Assembly (NCBI RefSeq): GCF_000346465.2
Contig: NC_034013.1
Coordinates: 12,013,373 to 12,077,372, forward strand
From: Prunus persica
Taxonomy: Eukaryota; Streptophyta; Magnoliopsida; Rosales; Rosaceae
Direction: 5' to 3'
DNA: 64,000 nt
Each line of letters starts with the position of its first letter. The stretch's first letter is position 1. Below, in pieces: positions 33,374-45,237 of this stretch. Both the position numbers and the translations under genes were made by a program. The notes beneath the pieces were generated by a model, which did no database searches, was not told the origin of the DNA, and saw nothing but the letters and a program-made list of their open reading frames with translations.

Positions 33374-35060
33374 GCTATGGGCAATTACTATTCGTTTTTT
33401 TGTTTTTTCACAACTTTTTTTTTACTTAAATAATTAATTTGGATAATATTTTCGGATAAGATTTTTGGGTTCCTACGTGTCAATACTATTCATATCGAAT
33501 AATATTTTATTTTATTAGTTGTATTGGTTGGTATTTATAGAAAAAAAAAGTATGAGGATTTGGTGTTAAAAGTGAAGAGTATTGGTTGGTATTTATAGAC
33601 ACGGGCGGACCCATAATTTTTTTAGCGGAGGTGCAATATTGGCTAAGTATGAAAAATTGTTTTTCGGAATAATCATTTTCTCAAGATAATTTTTGGCGGC
33701 TTTTATTCCTTACACATCAAATAAGAAAACTTGATTTTATGAAATTTTAATATGAAGTATATATTGACTTAATGAGCCATCATTTTTAGCCTAAATCTCA
33801 TTTTGCACTAAAACTGATTTTTCATATTTTAATTTGGTGGGAATTTGATTTTCTAGTATTTTTATTTGAATCCAAATGGGGGTACTTCCTTATTTACATT
33901 GTAAACTTAAGTAAATGGAGTAATATAAAAATAAATGAAAGTAAAAGGACAAAGACATTTACTTAAATGTTGAAAATGGAAATAAGGTATAGAGAAAAAA
34001 AAAAATATTCAGTAATTTTTTTGGTTTTTTAAAAAAAGTTTTTACAATTTTTTTTCATTTTTTTATTGCAGAAAAATTGGCTGCCGTTGGATTGAAGGAA
34101 AAAATCAGATCGGAGAGCTCAGACGCCGACACGTGGAAGCTAGTCGTTGACGGCTACTGTAGCGCGAGGCTGACGCCAGCGATGACATCACCAGCCCTCA
34201 GGCTCGCACTCGGGCCAAACTCCACCTTGGGCCAACCTAATCTGGTAGCCCCCACCTCTTGTCCGGACTGCCTTTTATTACTTTATTTTGTTTAAGATTT
34301 TGGTGCGCGAAATAATTAAATATTAATGGGGAAAAGCTAATGCAGCTGGTGCAATATATTGGTGGAATCCAATGTGTCATCCTGTATCGATGGCAAAAAG
34401 TTGTTGGGAGTTTTGGTAAGTGAATAATATATAACTAGGGATGGTTGTGTCAGAAAAATACAAAAATATCAAAAGTTGCAAACCTCAAGAACATTTATGA
34501 TAAAAACTCTTATTTAATTAATAATATGACAATATGACATGAGAAACGATTTTATAAAAAAACAAACCTTTTCTCCTGACAAAAAAAAGCCCCCAAAAAA
34601 ATGTCTGTAGGAGCTGGCAGCTCTATTTCGTCAAGTGTATTTAGAAGTTTATTTCTATATCTCCAGTCTCTGGTTCGAATTTCCCACTTCGAATTTTGTA
34701 AGAGAAAAAAAAAAACTCTGTCTTACAAAAATAAAGAAAACCCATAATAAGAATATCATAAAAGAACAATGCCGCTTTGCCAGTTAGATTAGGAAAAGGA
34801 AAATAATAAAAAAAAGAATTTAAGAAATACTTAGCGGATAATCATTAGCTCACAGACATTATGATTGGAGCATAATCATCAAAGGTAATGTTAATCACAA
34901 GTTATATACAAATCAACCTGAAAAATAAAATATTATAATATAACACTCAAAAATGTAAAAGCCCGAAGCCCAGCATAATATTACGTAACCAAGTAAAACA
35001 TGGGCTGGTAGGGGTAAAAGAGTCATCTCACATTTAGAGCTGAGCAACTCTACCAAATAG
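33374..35060. other. Intergenic, no gene recognised
   Basis: The phrase GTATTGGTTGGTATTTATAG occurs twice (33521-33540 and 33579-33598). A GC-rich island at about 34070-34270 (CGCCGACACGTGGAAGC, GCGCGAGGCTGACGCCAGCG) stands out from its AT-rich flanks but has no recognisable domain. At about 34610-34735 a SINE-like piece has TGGTTCGAATTT (B-box-like) followed by an A-rich tail. Confidence 0.45.
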
Positions 35061-35139
35061 TCAACATGAATGGGGTCAAACGTTTTCCATGAACAGACCT
35101 TCCATTAGCTTGTCTTTCTGTGAAAGTCTCTTTCTACGG
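35060..35139 (+). other. Possible non-coding 5' exon of the PH-domain gene
   Basis: A pyrimidine-rich stretch ends TTTCTACGG followed by GTACGCTTCC, a plausible donor. The first coding exon is preceded by an acceptor at CTCTTCTAG (about 36393), so a leader intron of roughly 1.25 kb is inferred. There is no direct proof. Confidence 0.3.
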
Positions 35140-35637
35140 GTACGCTTCCTCTCTTTCCTTTTCTTTTTTATTTTTATTTTTATTTTTAATTCTGTTAGCT
35201 TTTTATTAAATACCATTATCCGTCTCAAAGTATTTCTTTGTTCTTATGCTGCAACTTGCTTGATATGCTTTATAGCCAGTCGATGAATTCATGTAAGTTT
35301 TAATTTTGTTTCTGCAAGAATTTTAAGTGTCTTGTGATTTTGATCAGATTCAAGAAATATGAAGGTTCTTTTGAGTGTTTGTGTTTGTGTGCAAATTATC
35401 AGTGTATAAAAATCTCAACTTTTGGTGGTATTGAGCTGGGTGGTTGTAAGTTTTAGTGGGGAATTATGGTTTGATTTGGGTTGAAATTGAATAGAGTTTA
35501 TGTATTGAAATCCAAGTTATTGAGACACGCTTCTTCCATTTCATGTCTTAATAGATAAGATTCTTTTTTTTTTTTCGGGGTTTAAAATCATGGGGATGCA
35601 GAGAATTACAGTTGTGGATCTCATGTAATTTATTGTG

Positions 35638-36233
35638 AGTGATCAGAACAGCTTTTTGGGTGGTCATATTGTGTGTACGGGAACAGGGTTAAAAAATTTG
35701 GAGGGCAGGATAGTTAAAAGCATCGCTATTGGTAAATATGACGGTGGAGCAGAAAGCAGAAAGCAGAAGAAGGATTTTCATGGTGACTCAAATTTAATAT
35801 TAGGAGGGTATTGTTGAGTTGGGCTAAGTTGTATTCTTCTGCGGTAGATAATACATACAAGTTCCTTGATGTTATCTCCAGGTTTTGGCAAGATAAAATG
35901 CTTATGCATACTTTATTCTTAGTATAGTTTAGTTTATAATTGATAATTTTGCGACATTAAATTATATGTATTGAATACTAACATATGCACAACACACCCT
36001 ATTTCTAGGATTGAGAATTAGGACTTCCGTTGCTCGACATAGTTAGTGCCTATCGACAAGTATCTAGACTAGAATTTTGGTTCATACATCTTCCACGAAT
36101 GTATCTTGGAATCAATGTTGTAAGTTTTTGTGAACTTAGTTGAAATAGATCTTAACTATTTCTTCACCTCCAAAGTCCTAACCCTGTTCTTCAACTTCTA
36201 ACATAACCACCCAAAAAGCTGTTCTGATCAGCC
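35638..36233. repeat. Long inverted repeat in the leader of the PH gene
   Basis: The 25 bases at 35640-35664 (TGATCAGAACAGCTTTTTGG then GTGGT) recur as a perfect inverted copy at 36206-36230. Beyond that core the arms still align imperfectly (GAACAGGGTTA...TTTGGAGG...ATAGTTAA) for about 80 bp. The loop is roughly 440 bp. Confidence 0.75.
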
Positions 36234-36410
36234 ACGATAAAGTACATGAGCTTCACACCTATATTTCTCTGCAAAAGATCTTTATATGATGCTGTGGTTG
36301 GATCTAATTTGCAGTTTGTTGTTCTATACATGCTGATTATCAGTTCTTATCTCATTTAGCATATTATGGACATAGGTTTGCACCCTCTTCTAGAAGTGTA
36401 AGTAAGCTTC

Positions 36411-38508
36411 ATGGATGATAGTCTTGGAAACATAAAGATCATCAAAGATCATTTCAAAGCATCCGCACCTAGTATTGACTCTCTTCAAGACATAGCTTCT
36501 TCATCTGTTTCACAACCAAGAACTGATAATTATTTGAGGTATTTCTTTTTCTTTTGAAAAAAGAAGAACAAAAGAAACAAAAAGGTGATTTAATTTGAGA
36601 GACTGTATGTTAATTTAAATTGAGTTTGCTTAATCTGGTGTAGCATAGGTCTCATAGCCGTTTGTGGAGTAGGAGAAAGTTAAGAAGTGCAGCATACATG
36701 TTGAAGTTTAACTTTTTTAGTATGCGGGGACTGCCATGGTTGTCTAGCACGGATGGCGAGGAAAAGGTTGATTCAGTAGTTCTTGCAGTTCCTCAATTGG
36801 GTTTTATGAGATTTCCATGTCCCTGACCACTAGATTTTCTTTAACTAGCAGGTTGTGCTAACTGCTGTAGAACTAGAATCACTTCGATCGGATCTTGCTG
36901 ATTTAGAAGAGAAGGAAGCTCACTTGAAAGCTCAGTAAGAGAACTTGATGGTTTTACCATTGAAATGTGATTTAGCTCTTTGCAAACTACATACTGTTGC
37001 TACTTCTCTTGGCCTTTTAGTTAAATTCTGATGTACCTTGATTGCAGCATAAATACCCCTAACACAATGTATGGCTGACTCTGTGCCAAAAGTGTTTGAA
37101 AATTTTCATTTTTGAACTGAGCTCTTATATCGCTTTGGGACTAGACATGGATTTGTTTTCCTTTTGGGATAGGTTATTTGGAGAGAACTGCAATTCTAGC
37201 TGAAAATCTGTCTTCTTCGTATCAACCATGACAGGCTTATGTTTTATTATGCAGATTGGAACACGTTGATGAAATTCTGCGATCTGCTCGTCTCTCTGGC
37301 TATTTGTACATCCGAACTGTAATTACTACCCCTAAGTCAAATTTTACTTTGAGCCTGTATTTAGTGGATGATACCAATTATGTTTTTTTTCCCTTCTGAT
37401 AGAGGTGGAAACCACTACCAGGAGAACCTCCCCCTCTTGATGATACCGACGTTGATGACTGGCTTCCTCGCTTTGTTGTCTTGCAAGGGCCATGCATTTT
37501 CTTCTACTTGTTTTCCACAGGTAAATAATCACTGTGTCATAATCCTTAACATTTATTTTATGAGCGTTAAGAATTTCTCTGCCGTTGTGTGGAAAAAAAG
37601 GAATGATTTGACGCTGCATTAACACATCATAGTTTGATTGGTTGGCCATGATGTCGCATTTGCTTTCATTGTGTTTTATCTATAGTAGTGTGGAATGCTT
37701 CCTCTTATTGATCAAATAGAGTCATAGGCCGCTTTGTCTCTATTTGAGTCTTGACCTTTCTCGACTTTGCTTCACAGGTGTCAAGTACAGTTTCAAAACT
37801 TTCATCTCTTTAACAAAGAGGATTAGTTAAATTTGTTGATAGAAATTTTGCTACAAGACTTGAGACTTGAGAGTTTCCTTATTATCTACACTTTCCTTTT
37901 CCCAAGATTAAGAAGATATACTACAAATTCTGTTTATCAAAATACAAAGAATAATGTATCATAGAACATTAATTTACGATCTGCATCTCAAAGACCCTGG
38001 ATTTTATATATTGAAATTCATCATAGTTTTGTGATGTCCTACCATTAGTCTTCTCATATGGACGTAACATATTCTGACCACTGATGAGCTATTTTTTTCC
38101 TCTTTTTCCAGATCTGAGTCCTCAAGACTCCACCCTATTATCTGATATTGTTGAAATAGGTCCCTTGCCAAGCGTTACACGAGATGATGAAGGAACACAA
38201 TATGCATTTTATATCTTAACTAGTCAAGGACTTCGATTCGAGTGCTCAAGTGCTTCTAAGGTACAGGTAAGCCAGTGATTTGTTTTGCAGTCTGTTGTTC
38301 TTGAAACTATGCCAATTCATTCGACGTAGATTTCTTTTTTTCTCCTTTTGGTTAATAACAAATTGTCAAGTTCTGTATGATCAATCCTACAATTACTTTT
38401 CTTCCCAATTTTTCTCAGGTGGACTCCTGGTTGTCAGCACTACAAACTGACTGCAAATTGGGGGGTTCAGATGCCACCACAGCTCCAAATGGCGCATGTG
38501 AGATGTGA
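36411..38508 (+). CDS. PH-domain protein with coiled-coil segment
   Basis: Seven exons agree in phase: 36411-36538, 36649-36766, 36852-36934, 37255-37318, 37403-37520, 38112-38266 and 38419-38508, for 251 residues. Residues 1-80 (MDDSLGNIKIIKDHFKASAPSIDSLQD...LWSRRKLRSAAYMLKFNFFSMRGLPW) are poorly conserved. VELESLRSDLADLEEKEAHLKAQLEHVDEIL (about 87-117) is a coiled coil. The pleckstrin homology domain runs from about 120 (SGYLYIRTRWKPLPGEPPPLDD...WLPRFVVLQGPCIFFYL) to VDSWLSALQTDC with the invariant Trp of the last helix. PH domains bind phosphoinositides or protein partners; no partner is known here. Position between ndhS and NDPK matches Arabidopsis At4g23895, from memory. The start is the first ATG after a likely leader acceptor. 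Confidence 0.82.
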
Positions 38509-40674
38509 AATGATACACTTTAGTTCCAGGAAGTTGTAAATAGGTAGAAATTTAAGTTGTATACTCGAACTACTTAATCTGACTGTGATGTCATTACATT
38601 CATTCATATGTTATGTACATAAGAATAGCATCTAATTGAAGCAGCAATGTTAGTACTCATATCTTACACTTATTTTAGAAGTTGACATTTTCTCAACGTG
38701 TCATGTCTTTAAGAAAGATGAGACGCTATCTTTGGTATAATACTTGTATTTTCATTTAAATAAAATAAAATTGATAATGGTCACCAGAGAATAAAAAAGC
38801 ATATGTGGAATATTCTCTAATGATGCACAAATTAGCATAAAAACAAAACAATTCACAAGCACCACCTGACAATATTGAACAACAAATTGCTTTACGCAAA
38901 GTGGCAATCTAAGATTGGAACCAAAAAGTGTGGTGTTGAAGTTTGATTACCCCAAGAAAGATTTGATTGTTGCGTATGCTTTGGTTGCTTGGCTGCCTGC
39001 AAGCACAAGATTCATTCAAGCAGAGCAATTGAACCATTCATGTGGTCGTCTAAATACAAGCTTTCTAACAGTTAGCAATAACTGTGTGTTCACCCCATGT
39101 CTTTGTTGGGGGAAGAAACCTAAAATGAAACACAAACTCAACCAACTACCATTTTACTCCAAGGTAGAGATCTCTTTTGGGTTGGGCTCAACATTCACGT
39201 AAAAACAAGATACAGTGATAATTTAAACTATTCTAATATACAAAGAGACGGATCCAACTCGAATGCCATTGGATGAATACTAATTTGCAGATAAATATTT
39301 TTACTATTGAGCTATAGACCCGTTGGCTGTGAAGGAAAAGTAACACACACCAGCCACTGTTAAAGCGTGACTTTGGAGCATATCTTTCAAGCTGGACGAA
39401 TACTTTGTCTCATCTCACCTTTTATTTTTTTGCTTGTTACCAAATTCTCACATAAAATCTTCTATTGAGGACCACGTGAATCACATTATGTAGGTCCAAA
39501 TTCCAAACATCCCGACCATAGAACAGTGTGTGTTACAGGAACTTAATAAAATCATATAAATTGAAGAAAGGTCCCAAAGGAAGGGAGACAATGGACCCCC
39601 AAAAAAATAAAAGTTTAGGGTGGTGGTTTGGTGGTGGATTATCTACTTTCTTCTGCATAATAAATCACCAAAAAGCATATGCTCTGTCACATTTTCACCT
39701 CTTGTTAGAATTGAAGATTAAATTAATTTAATAATTTTGATCTCTTTATAGTGGCCACAGCCCAAAATGCGCTATGTGAGGAAGTTTCCTAGGGTTTTTT
39801 TTTCTTTCTTTTCACCATTTTTCCCATTGAAGGTAGGCTGGGTAGTGAAAGGCTTTTCAACTGACTAACTCTGGCAGAGCTCATCGTATACGTCAAGTAT
39901 CATAATGCAAAGAAGCTTCTTACTTATTTAGGTACTGCCCTTTTTCTATCCCACAAAAAGGCCAAGAAAAGAGAGAAAAGAGCTCCTTCACTTTTCTTTT
40001 TATTTACTTATTTCCGACACGCATGGAACTTTTTTTATTTATTTGAAAACCATTTTTAGCATATTTTTGGTTGGTGTAACTTATAACCATATTAAACAAG
40101 GTAATATCCCATAATTATATTAAAATAACACAATTATTAAATGTATATATATATTTTAATATAAACGATATTCTATGTTAATCTAATCTAAACTATGAAG
40201 AAAGATTTGAATTCGGATGTAGAGTTCACTCTAACCAACTTGACTAAGCATATATATTCATTATTCGTTGCACTTTCATATTAGCGGGTTGACGCAAGCA
40301 ATTGATACCGAATCAAACCCGATCTCTTATTTTCTTTGTTTTTTAATCATTTTGGCTTAATGTTTTTTTTATTTTTTGGTAAACGAAATTCCCTTCTTTT
40401 TTCTTGATTTTTTAAAACCATACCAACCCGCACAGCGGAGAAAGCCCAATTGGGCCAGCTCCAATTCTAAACCGGTAGTTGGTTCTTACGCATCGTATCG
40501 CATTCGCATTTCCCCGTACAGTTCGGATAGGTTTTGACTTAACCACAAGCTACAAGCAGACCCCAACCAACCCCTCATATATTCCCATACAACTCTCTCT
40601 CACTCTCTCACACAACTGATACACTCTCTTTCTCTCTCCTTTCTCTCTTCCTCTGAGCCCCTTCAGCTATTAAA
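38509..40674. other. Intergenic and NDPK promoter
   Basis: AT-rich DNA without exons. Two degenerate SINE-like heads lie on the minus strand: near 39245-39330 (CTATAGCTCAATAG with GCATTCGAGTTGGATCC) and near 40195-40250 (TAGTCAAGTTGGTTAGAGTG with a B-box-like GAATTCAAATC). A CT-rich leader (40590-40660) precedes the NDPK ATG. Confidence 0.45.
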
Positions 40675-43211
40675 ATGAGCTCTCAGATTTGCAGATCCGC
40701 TTCTAGAGCTGCCAGGTCCTTCCTCTCTGCTGCTCCTAAGAGCTCTCGTTTCTACTCTGGTAATGTTTCATTGCTTTCATTTCCACTCTGTTTTTAGCTT
40801 TGCTACGTGCTTGTTTGGTTTTGATGAAATGTTTGGTCCTTCCCGTAAATTTGGAGCTAGATCGATGGTCTGTGAAATCACCATCTGTTTGTTTATATGG
40901 AAACGAAAATTCGAGCTTGACCAGGAAATGAGTAGATTGGATTGTTTGGTTTGAGCTTTTACTTTTCAACATGAACTACTTTCCAGGATTGCTTTTCCGT
41001 CAAAACTGAAAAAATATACTTTTCCATGCAATCATTGTTTTTGTTTATTGACAATTACAATTGGGTTTTTGCAATTCCTTCTCTTCTTTGATGATTGATC
41101 TGTTTCTGGATTTGACATCATCGATCCACGTCCGGCATCAAGCGGCCGATCTTGTGGGTCCCACCTACCAACGGTTGATATGTCAATTCTTAGATTTTGA
41201 TTTTATGATTGATAAGTCTGGATCTTTTCATATTATGATTGATTAGGCAGTAGCTACATATCATGATCAGTACTCTAACAATCCAACGGTTGAAAAAACA
41301 AAAGTTTGATCGACTAATTAAATAGCACCCTTCCTATATAAGTGTTAGATTTATCTATATATATTATGATGTTGTGCTTTTGTTAGTACCTTTATATGTG
41401 TTGGGTTTTTCCCACTTGTTTATTTTTACCCACGACAATTTGGGATGATATTTGTGTTTAATCGTGTACCTTGCATTTTGCAGAAGGGCGAGCTGTAGCT
41501 GCTGCTGCAGCAGTAACCTTGAGTGCAAAGGTGCCTGTCTTTGCTTCAAATTTTGGAAGAGCTGGTTCCGAAAATGTGTCTAGAGGATGGATTTCAGGAG
41601 CTCTTGCCCTTCCTGCTGCAGGTGTTGAAAAAATCAAACTCAATTTCCATTTTCCTTTTCTTCTTTTTACCATGGTATGATTTTTTGTTTTTTAAATTTG
41701 CTCATCTAGACCAAGATCATGCGATCTTCTACAATAATTATTTTAATTGTCCTAAAAGTAACGATATAAAATATTTATATGCTGATTTGTAAACAGGATC
41801 CTGTTTTTTGGATTGTTAGATTTGCTTTTGAAAGTGGGACCTCTGTTTTTGTGATGCTATATAAACATTTCTTTTTTAAAGTGAGAGCAAAAGGGAATAG
41901 GAAAGAAGACGATGGTTTAGCAGTAAAATGTATCTGATCTCAAAATTTGTTGTCCATAAGTTTGGGCCAACATGAAGAGGGGCCTTGTCCCTTGCCAAAG
42001 TTTCAGTATTGTGGCTTCCCGGTCCTCTTCAACAACAACCATACTGTGCTTAGCTTAAGCATAGAAAAGGGTTGGAATATTTTTGCTTGGGATGTTTTCT
42101 TGACTTGACTTTCTTCCTTAGTTTCTCCCGACCCGACATTGCAGTTGGATCCCCGAACATATGTTATCTGTCATCAAACTTCTGCACTGATCAAATTTTA
42201 TGTCATTCTTCCATTATTAAAAGAATATCTTTGCAATAGCATTCCCTGATGTATTCTTTTGATTGCAGTCTTTACAAACTATAATCCTAACACTTCCTTT
42301 GGTTTCTTTTTTCTAATTTCTATAGCTTACATGCTCGTCGACCAGGAGGTTCATGCTGCAGAGGTACTTTCAATATCTTATGTTCCCATTTTGCTCATTG
42401 TTGATTAATATTTCTTTTCTTTCTTCTTACAAAGCTTTTCTTCTGTCGTCAGTTGGAACGCACTTTCATTGCTATAAAGCCAGATGGAGTTCAAAGAGGA
42501 CTGGTAACCATTTGACCTTGGTTTTATTCCCCTGAACCTGAAGTATGGCTGACACCTTTTGTACCTTATTTGTGCTAAGCCTTTTATTTTCTTTTATTCC
42601 AGATTGCAGAAATCATATCCCGATTTGAGCGCAAGGGTTTTAAGCTTGTAGGCATAAAAGTAGTTGTTCCTACAAAGGATTTTGCACAGAAGCATTATCA
42701 TGATCTGAAGGAAAGGCCATTCTTTAATGGTCTATGTGACTTCCTTAGCTCAGGACCTGTTATTGGAATGGTTAGTAGAACTAGAATTCACCTCAATATG
42801 ACAAACCTTCCATTCGGCCAAACTCATTTTTCGCGAACTCTTACAGGTCTGGGAAGGAGAAGGTGTGATCAAGTATGGTAGAAAACTCATTGGAGCCACA
42901 GACCCACAAAAATCAGAACCAGGAACTATCAGAGGTGATCTAGCTGTTGTTGTTGGAAGGTAATGATTTTTCCATGCAACTCTCAAATTCTAACTTTTAG
43001 ACTCGAGCAGCTAAATTGAGCTGGTGTTACAGCTCTGCTGCATGTATCACTTTGATCTCACAATCTGTTTATGCTTTTGCCATGCAGAAATATCATCCAC
43101 GGCAGCGATGGGCCGGAGACTGCCAAGGATGAAATCAACTTGTGGTTTAAGCCAAATGAGTTAGTTAGTTACACCAGCAATGCAGAGAAGTGGGTGTATG
43201 GAGAGAACTGA
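40675..43211 (+). CDS. NDPK3: Nucleoside diphosphate kinase, organellar type (III/IV)
   Basis: Seven exons, 40675-40759, 41484-41621, 42326-42363, 42453-42503, 42603-42770, 42847-42959 and 43088-43211, code 238 residues. Residues 1-85 ([28 protein letters not shown]..., Ala-rich, with [25 protein letters not shown]) are a targeting presequence and membrane-like stretch, as in the mitochondrial intermembrane/plastid NDPK class. The catalytic domain starts at [21 protein letters not shown] (about 90) and includes [28 protein letters not shown] and [16 protein letters not shown] with the phosphorylated His in HGSD. The end is [10 protein letters not shown]. It transfers the terminal phosphate between NTPs and NDPs. 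Synteny suggests At4g23900 (NDPK4) as counterpart, while the general plant name is NDPK III; the symbol is approximate. Confidence 0.95.
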
Positions 43212-44642
43212 TTGAAGTTTTTGTTTACTGTGATCTTCCGGCAATGTAGGTCCCACGTGAAAGAGTGGGGAAAGTAGAGGTTATTGTTAGAATAAAATTG
43301 TTTCCATTGAGGTGAGTGAAATTGTTTGCTGCTATTTTGTACCCTAATCAATGAATATCTTCACCGATTTCAAATAATCCTTTACCTCAGTTTTGCTTCA
43401 TGTAACTGCCGTCTGCAGAGATGTGTTTTACTTGATTTACTTCTTTACTTTTCCCATAGTTTGAGGATTGGCATGAAAATTCATGTATGGAAATGTTAAA
43501 TTTTAATAGCTAAAGAAATGTTGTTTAATGCCATTGAAAAAGATCGTGGGTTCGAGTCTTAGCATTCGTGTATTGTGTGAGTTTAGTTAGTATATTTTTG
43601 CCCCTCTTAAAAGGAAATATCCTTAAAATAAATAAAAAATTAAAATTAAAAAAACAGAAAAGAAAGAAAATAAAAGAAAAGGGTCCATTGGTTTTTTTAT
43701 TTTCATTAATTTTTTTCTCCTGAGCAAACAAGAAGGGTCAAACATGTGCCAATGTTTAGAAAGAGCTGTCTGATTAGATACACTCCTAACTAAATCCAGT
43801 TTCCTTTTTCTTTTGAATTAAAGATAAAAGGCAGTAATAATCATAGCCATGGAACCTTGCTGTTCTTTGAAGAACCAGGAAACCCAATTGAATAAAAATA
43901 AAAATAGTAATCCCATTAGGAATTGGACAAAAGAGTTATAATTTTTGGTGTATGTGGGATCAGAGCGCTAGTGAACAAAAGCGACTTATGAAGAAGCGCT
44001 TTCAAACAGCTTTCACAATTTAGGATTCTTAATGAAGGCACTTACAAAAGTATCAATCAAAATCAAATGTGACAATTTTTATATGCATTGTATGGCATAT
44101 ATGATTATCTAATTAATATTGATTTTGTTAAATCAACCACAAAACACATTAGACTAAGAAAATTCAAAATTAGAACATAAAATCATAATCATTACTAAGT
44201 AATATTGATCTTTATCAATATCAAGTTTTATGATTTTATCCAATAAATTTTTTTGTTTACATAAATAAATTTTTTTTTTTAAACACTCATATCATAATTG
44301 ACCAAGATAATGACAATCTATGCGATTAAGAAATTCTATTTTCGGTAAGAATGATCGTATATGCTATTTTCGATAAGAATGATCGTACAAATGACATGAC
44401 TGAACCATCCTAGCCAAGTCAAGCCAAGCCAAGCCAGTACCTTCTCAATGACAACGTACCACAGTAGCTAGTCACTGCTCTATGCCACGTCAGTACACGA
44501 CTTACTCCAAGCCACGGTTGTTCCAGACCAGCCCAAAAGGACATAGACGCTTTATAAAAATCAAGTTAATTATTATCTCCCATTGGATTCGGAATTGACG
44601 TCCGCCGAGAAAACCCACAGCTACTTGACAGCCTTTCCTTCC
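43212..44642. other. Intergenic, no gene recognised
   Basis: AT-rich DNA. A tRNA-like GGGTTCGAGTCTTAG at about 43548 may be a SINE B-box remnant. Near 44340-44400 GATCGTA(T/C)A and CGATAAGAATGATCGTA words repeat, and CAAGTCAAGCCAAGCCAAGCC is a short tandem at about 44413. No exon is seen. Confidence 0.45.
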
Positions 44643-44643
44643 A

Positions 44644-44652
44644 CTATAAATA
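44644..44652 (+). promoter_or_regulatory. TATA box of the UIEF-type gene
   Basis: CTATAAATA lies about 150 bp before the leader donor at 44800 and about 80 bp upstream of CCCTAACCCTAA (telo-box-like, about 44726-44737), a motif common in promoters of plant genes for translation and RNA handling. Confidence 0.5.
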
Positions 44653-45237
44653 GTAGACCATCATCTCTCAACGCGTATTCCTTTTCACAAAACACGAAAA
44701 TTGCTCTCTACTCGTCCCCCATAAGCCCTAACCCTAATTTCGTTCAGAATCTCTTCCCGATTTACGATTCTCGATCAAATTTCTGCTCTCTAAAGTTCGG
44801 TAAGTTCTCCTTGTTAAATCTGTCTTTAATATTGTATTAATTAGCGCATAAATTTTGCACTTTTTTCAGCCGAATTTTTTGAGACCTTTTCTGTTTGGTT
44901 ATGAAAAATCCAGCAAAAAAATTGGTTCTTTGTTATGTGATTTCGGTGCTTTAGTGTTTTTTTTTTTTTTTTTTTCTGAACGAATACTTAAGCTGAGATT
45001 TAATTGTGTTTTCTCTTTCGGAATCTTATTGCTTTCTCAGCAACCAAGCAGTATTATTGGTGTATTTTGAACTTCGTTTGTACCTATTATTGCAAACTCC
45101 GTCTCATCTTATGATGTTTAAATACGAAACCTTTTTTTTCATGATTGGTTGGTTGATATAAGCATCTAGGAATTTTTTTTTTCAGTTGTTTTTGCTGTCA
45201 ATTTTTATGTGTAGACTTCTTGTTATGTTTAAATCAG

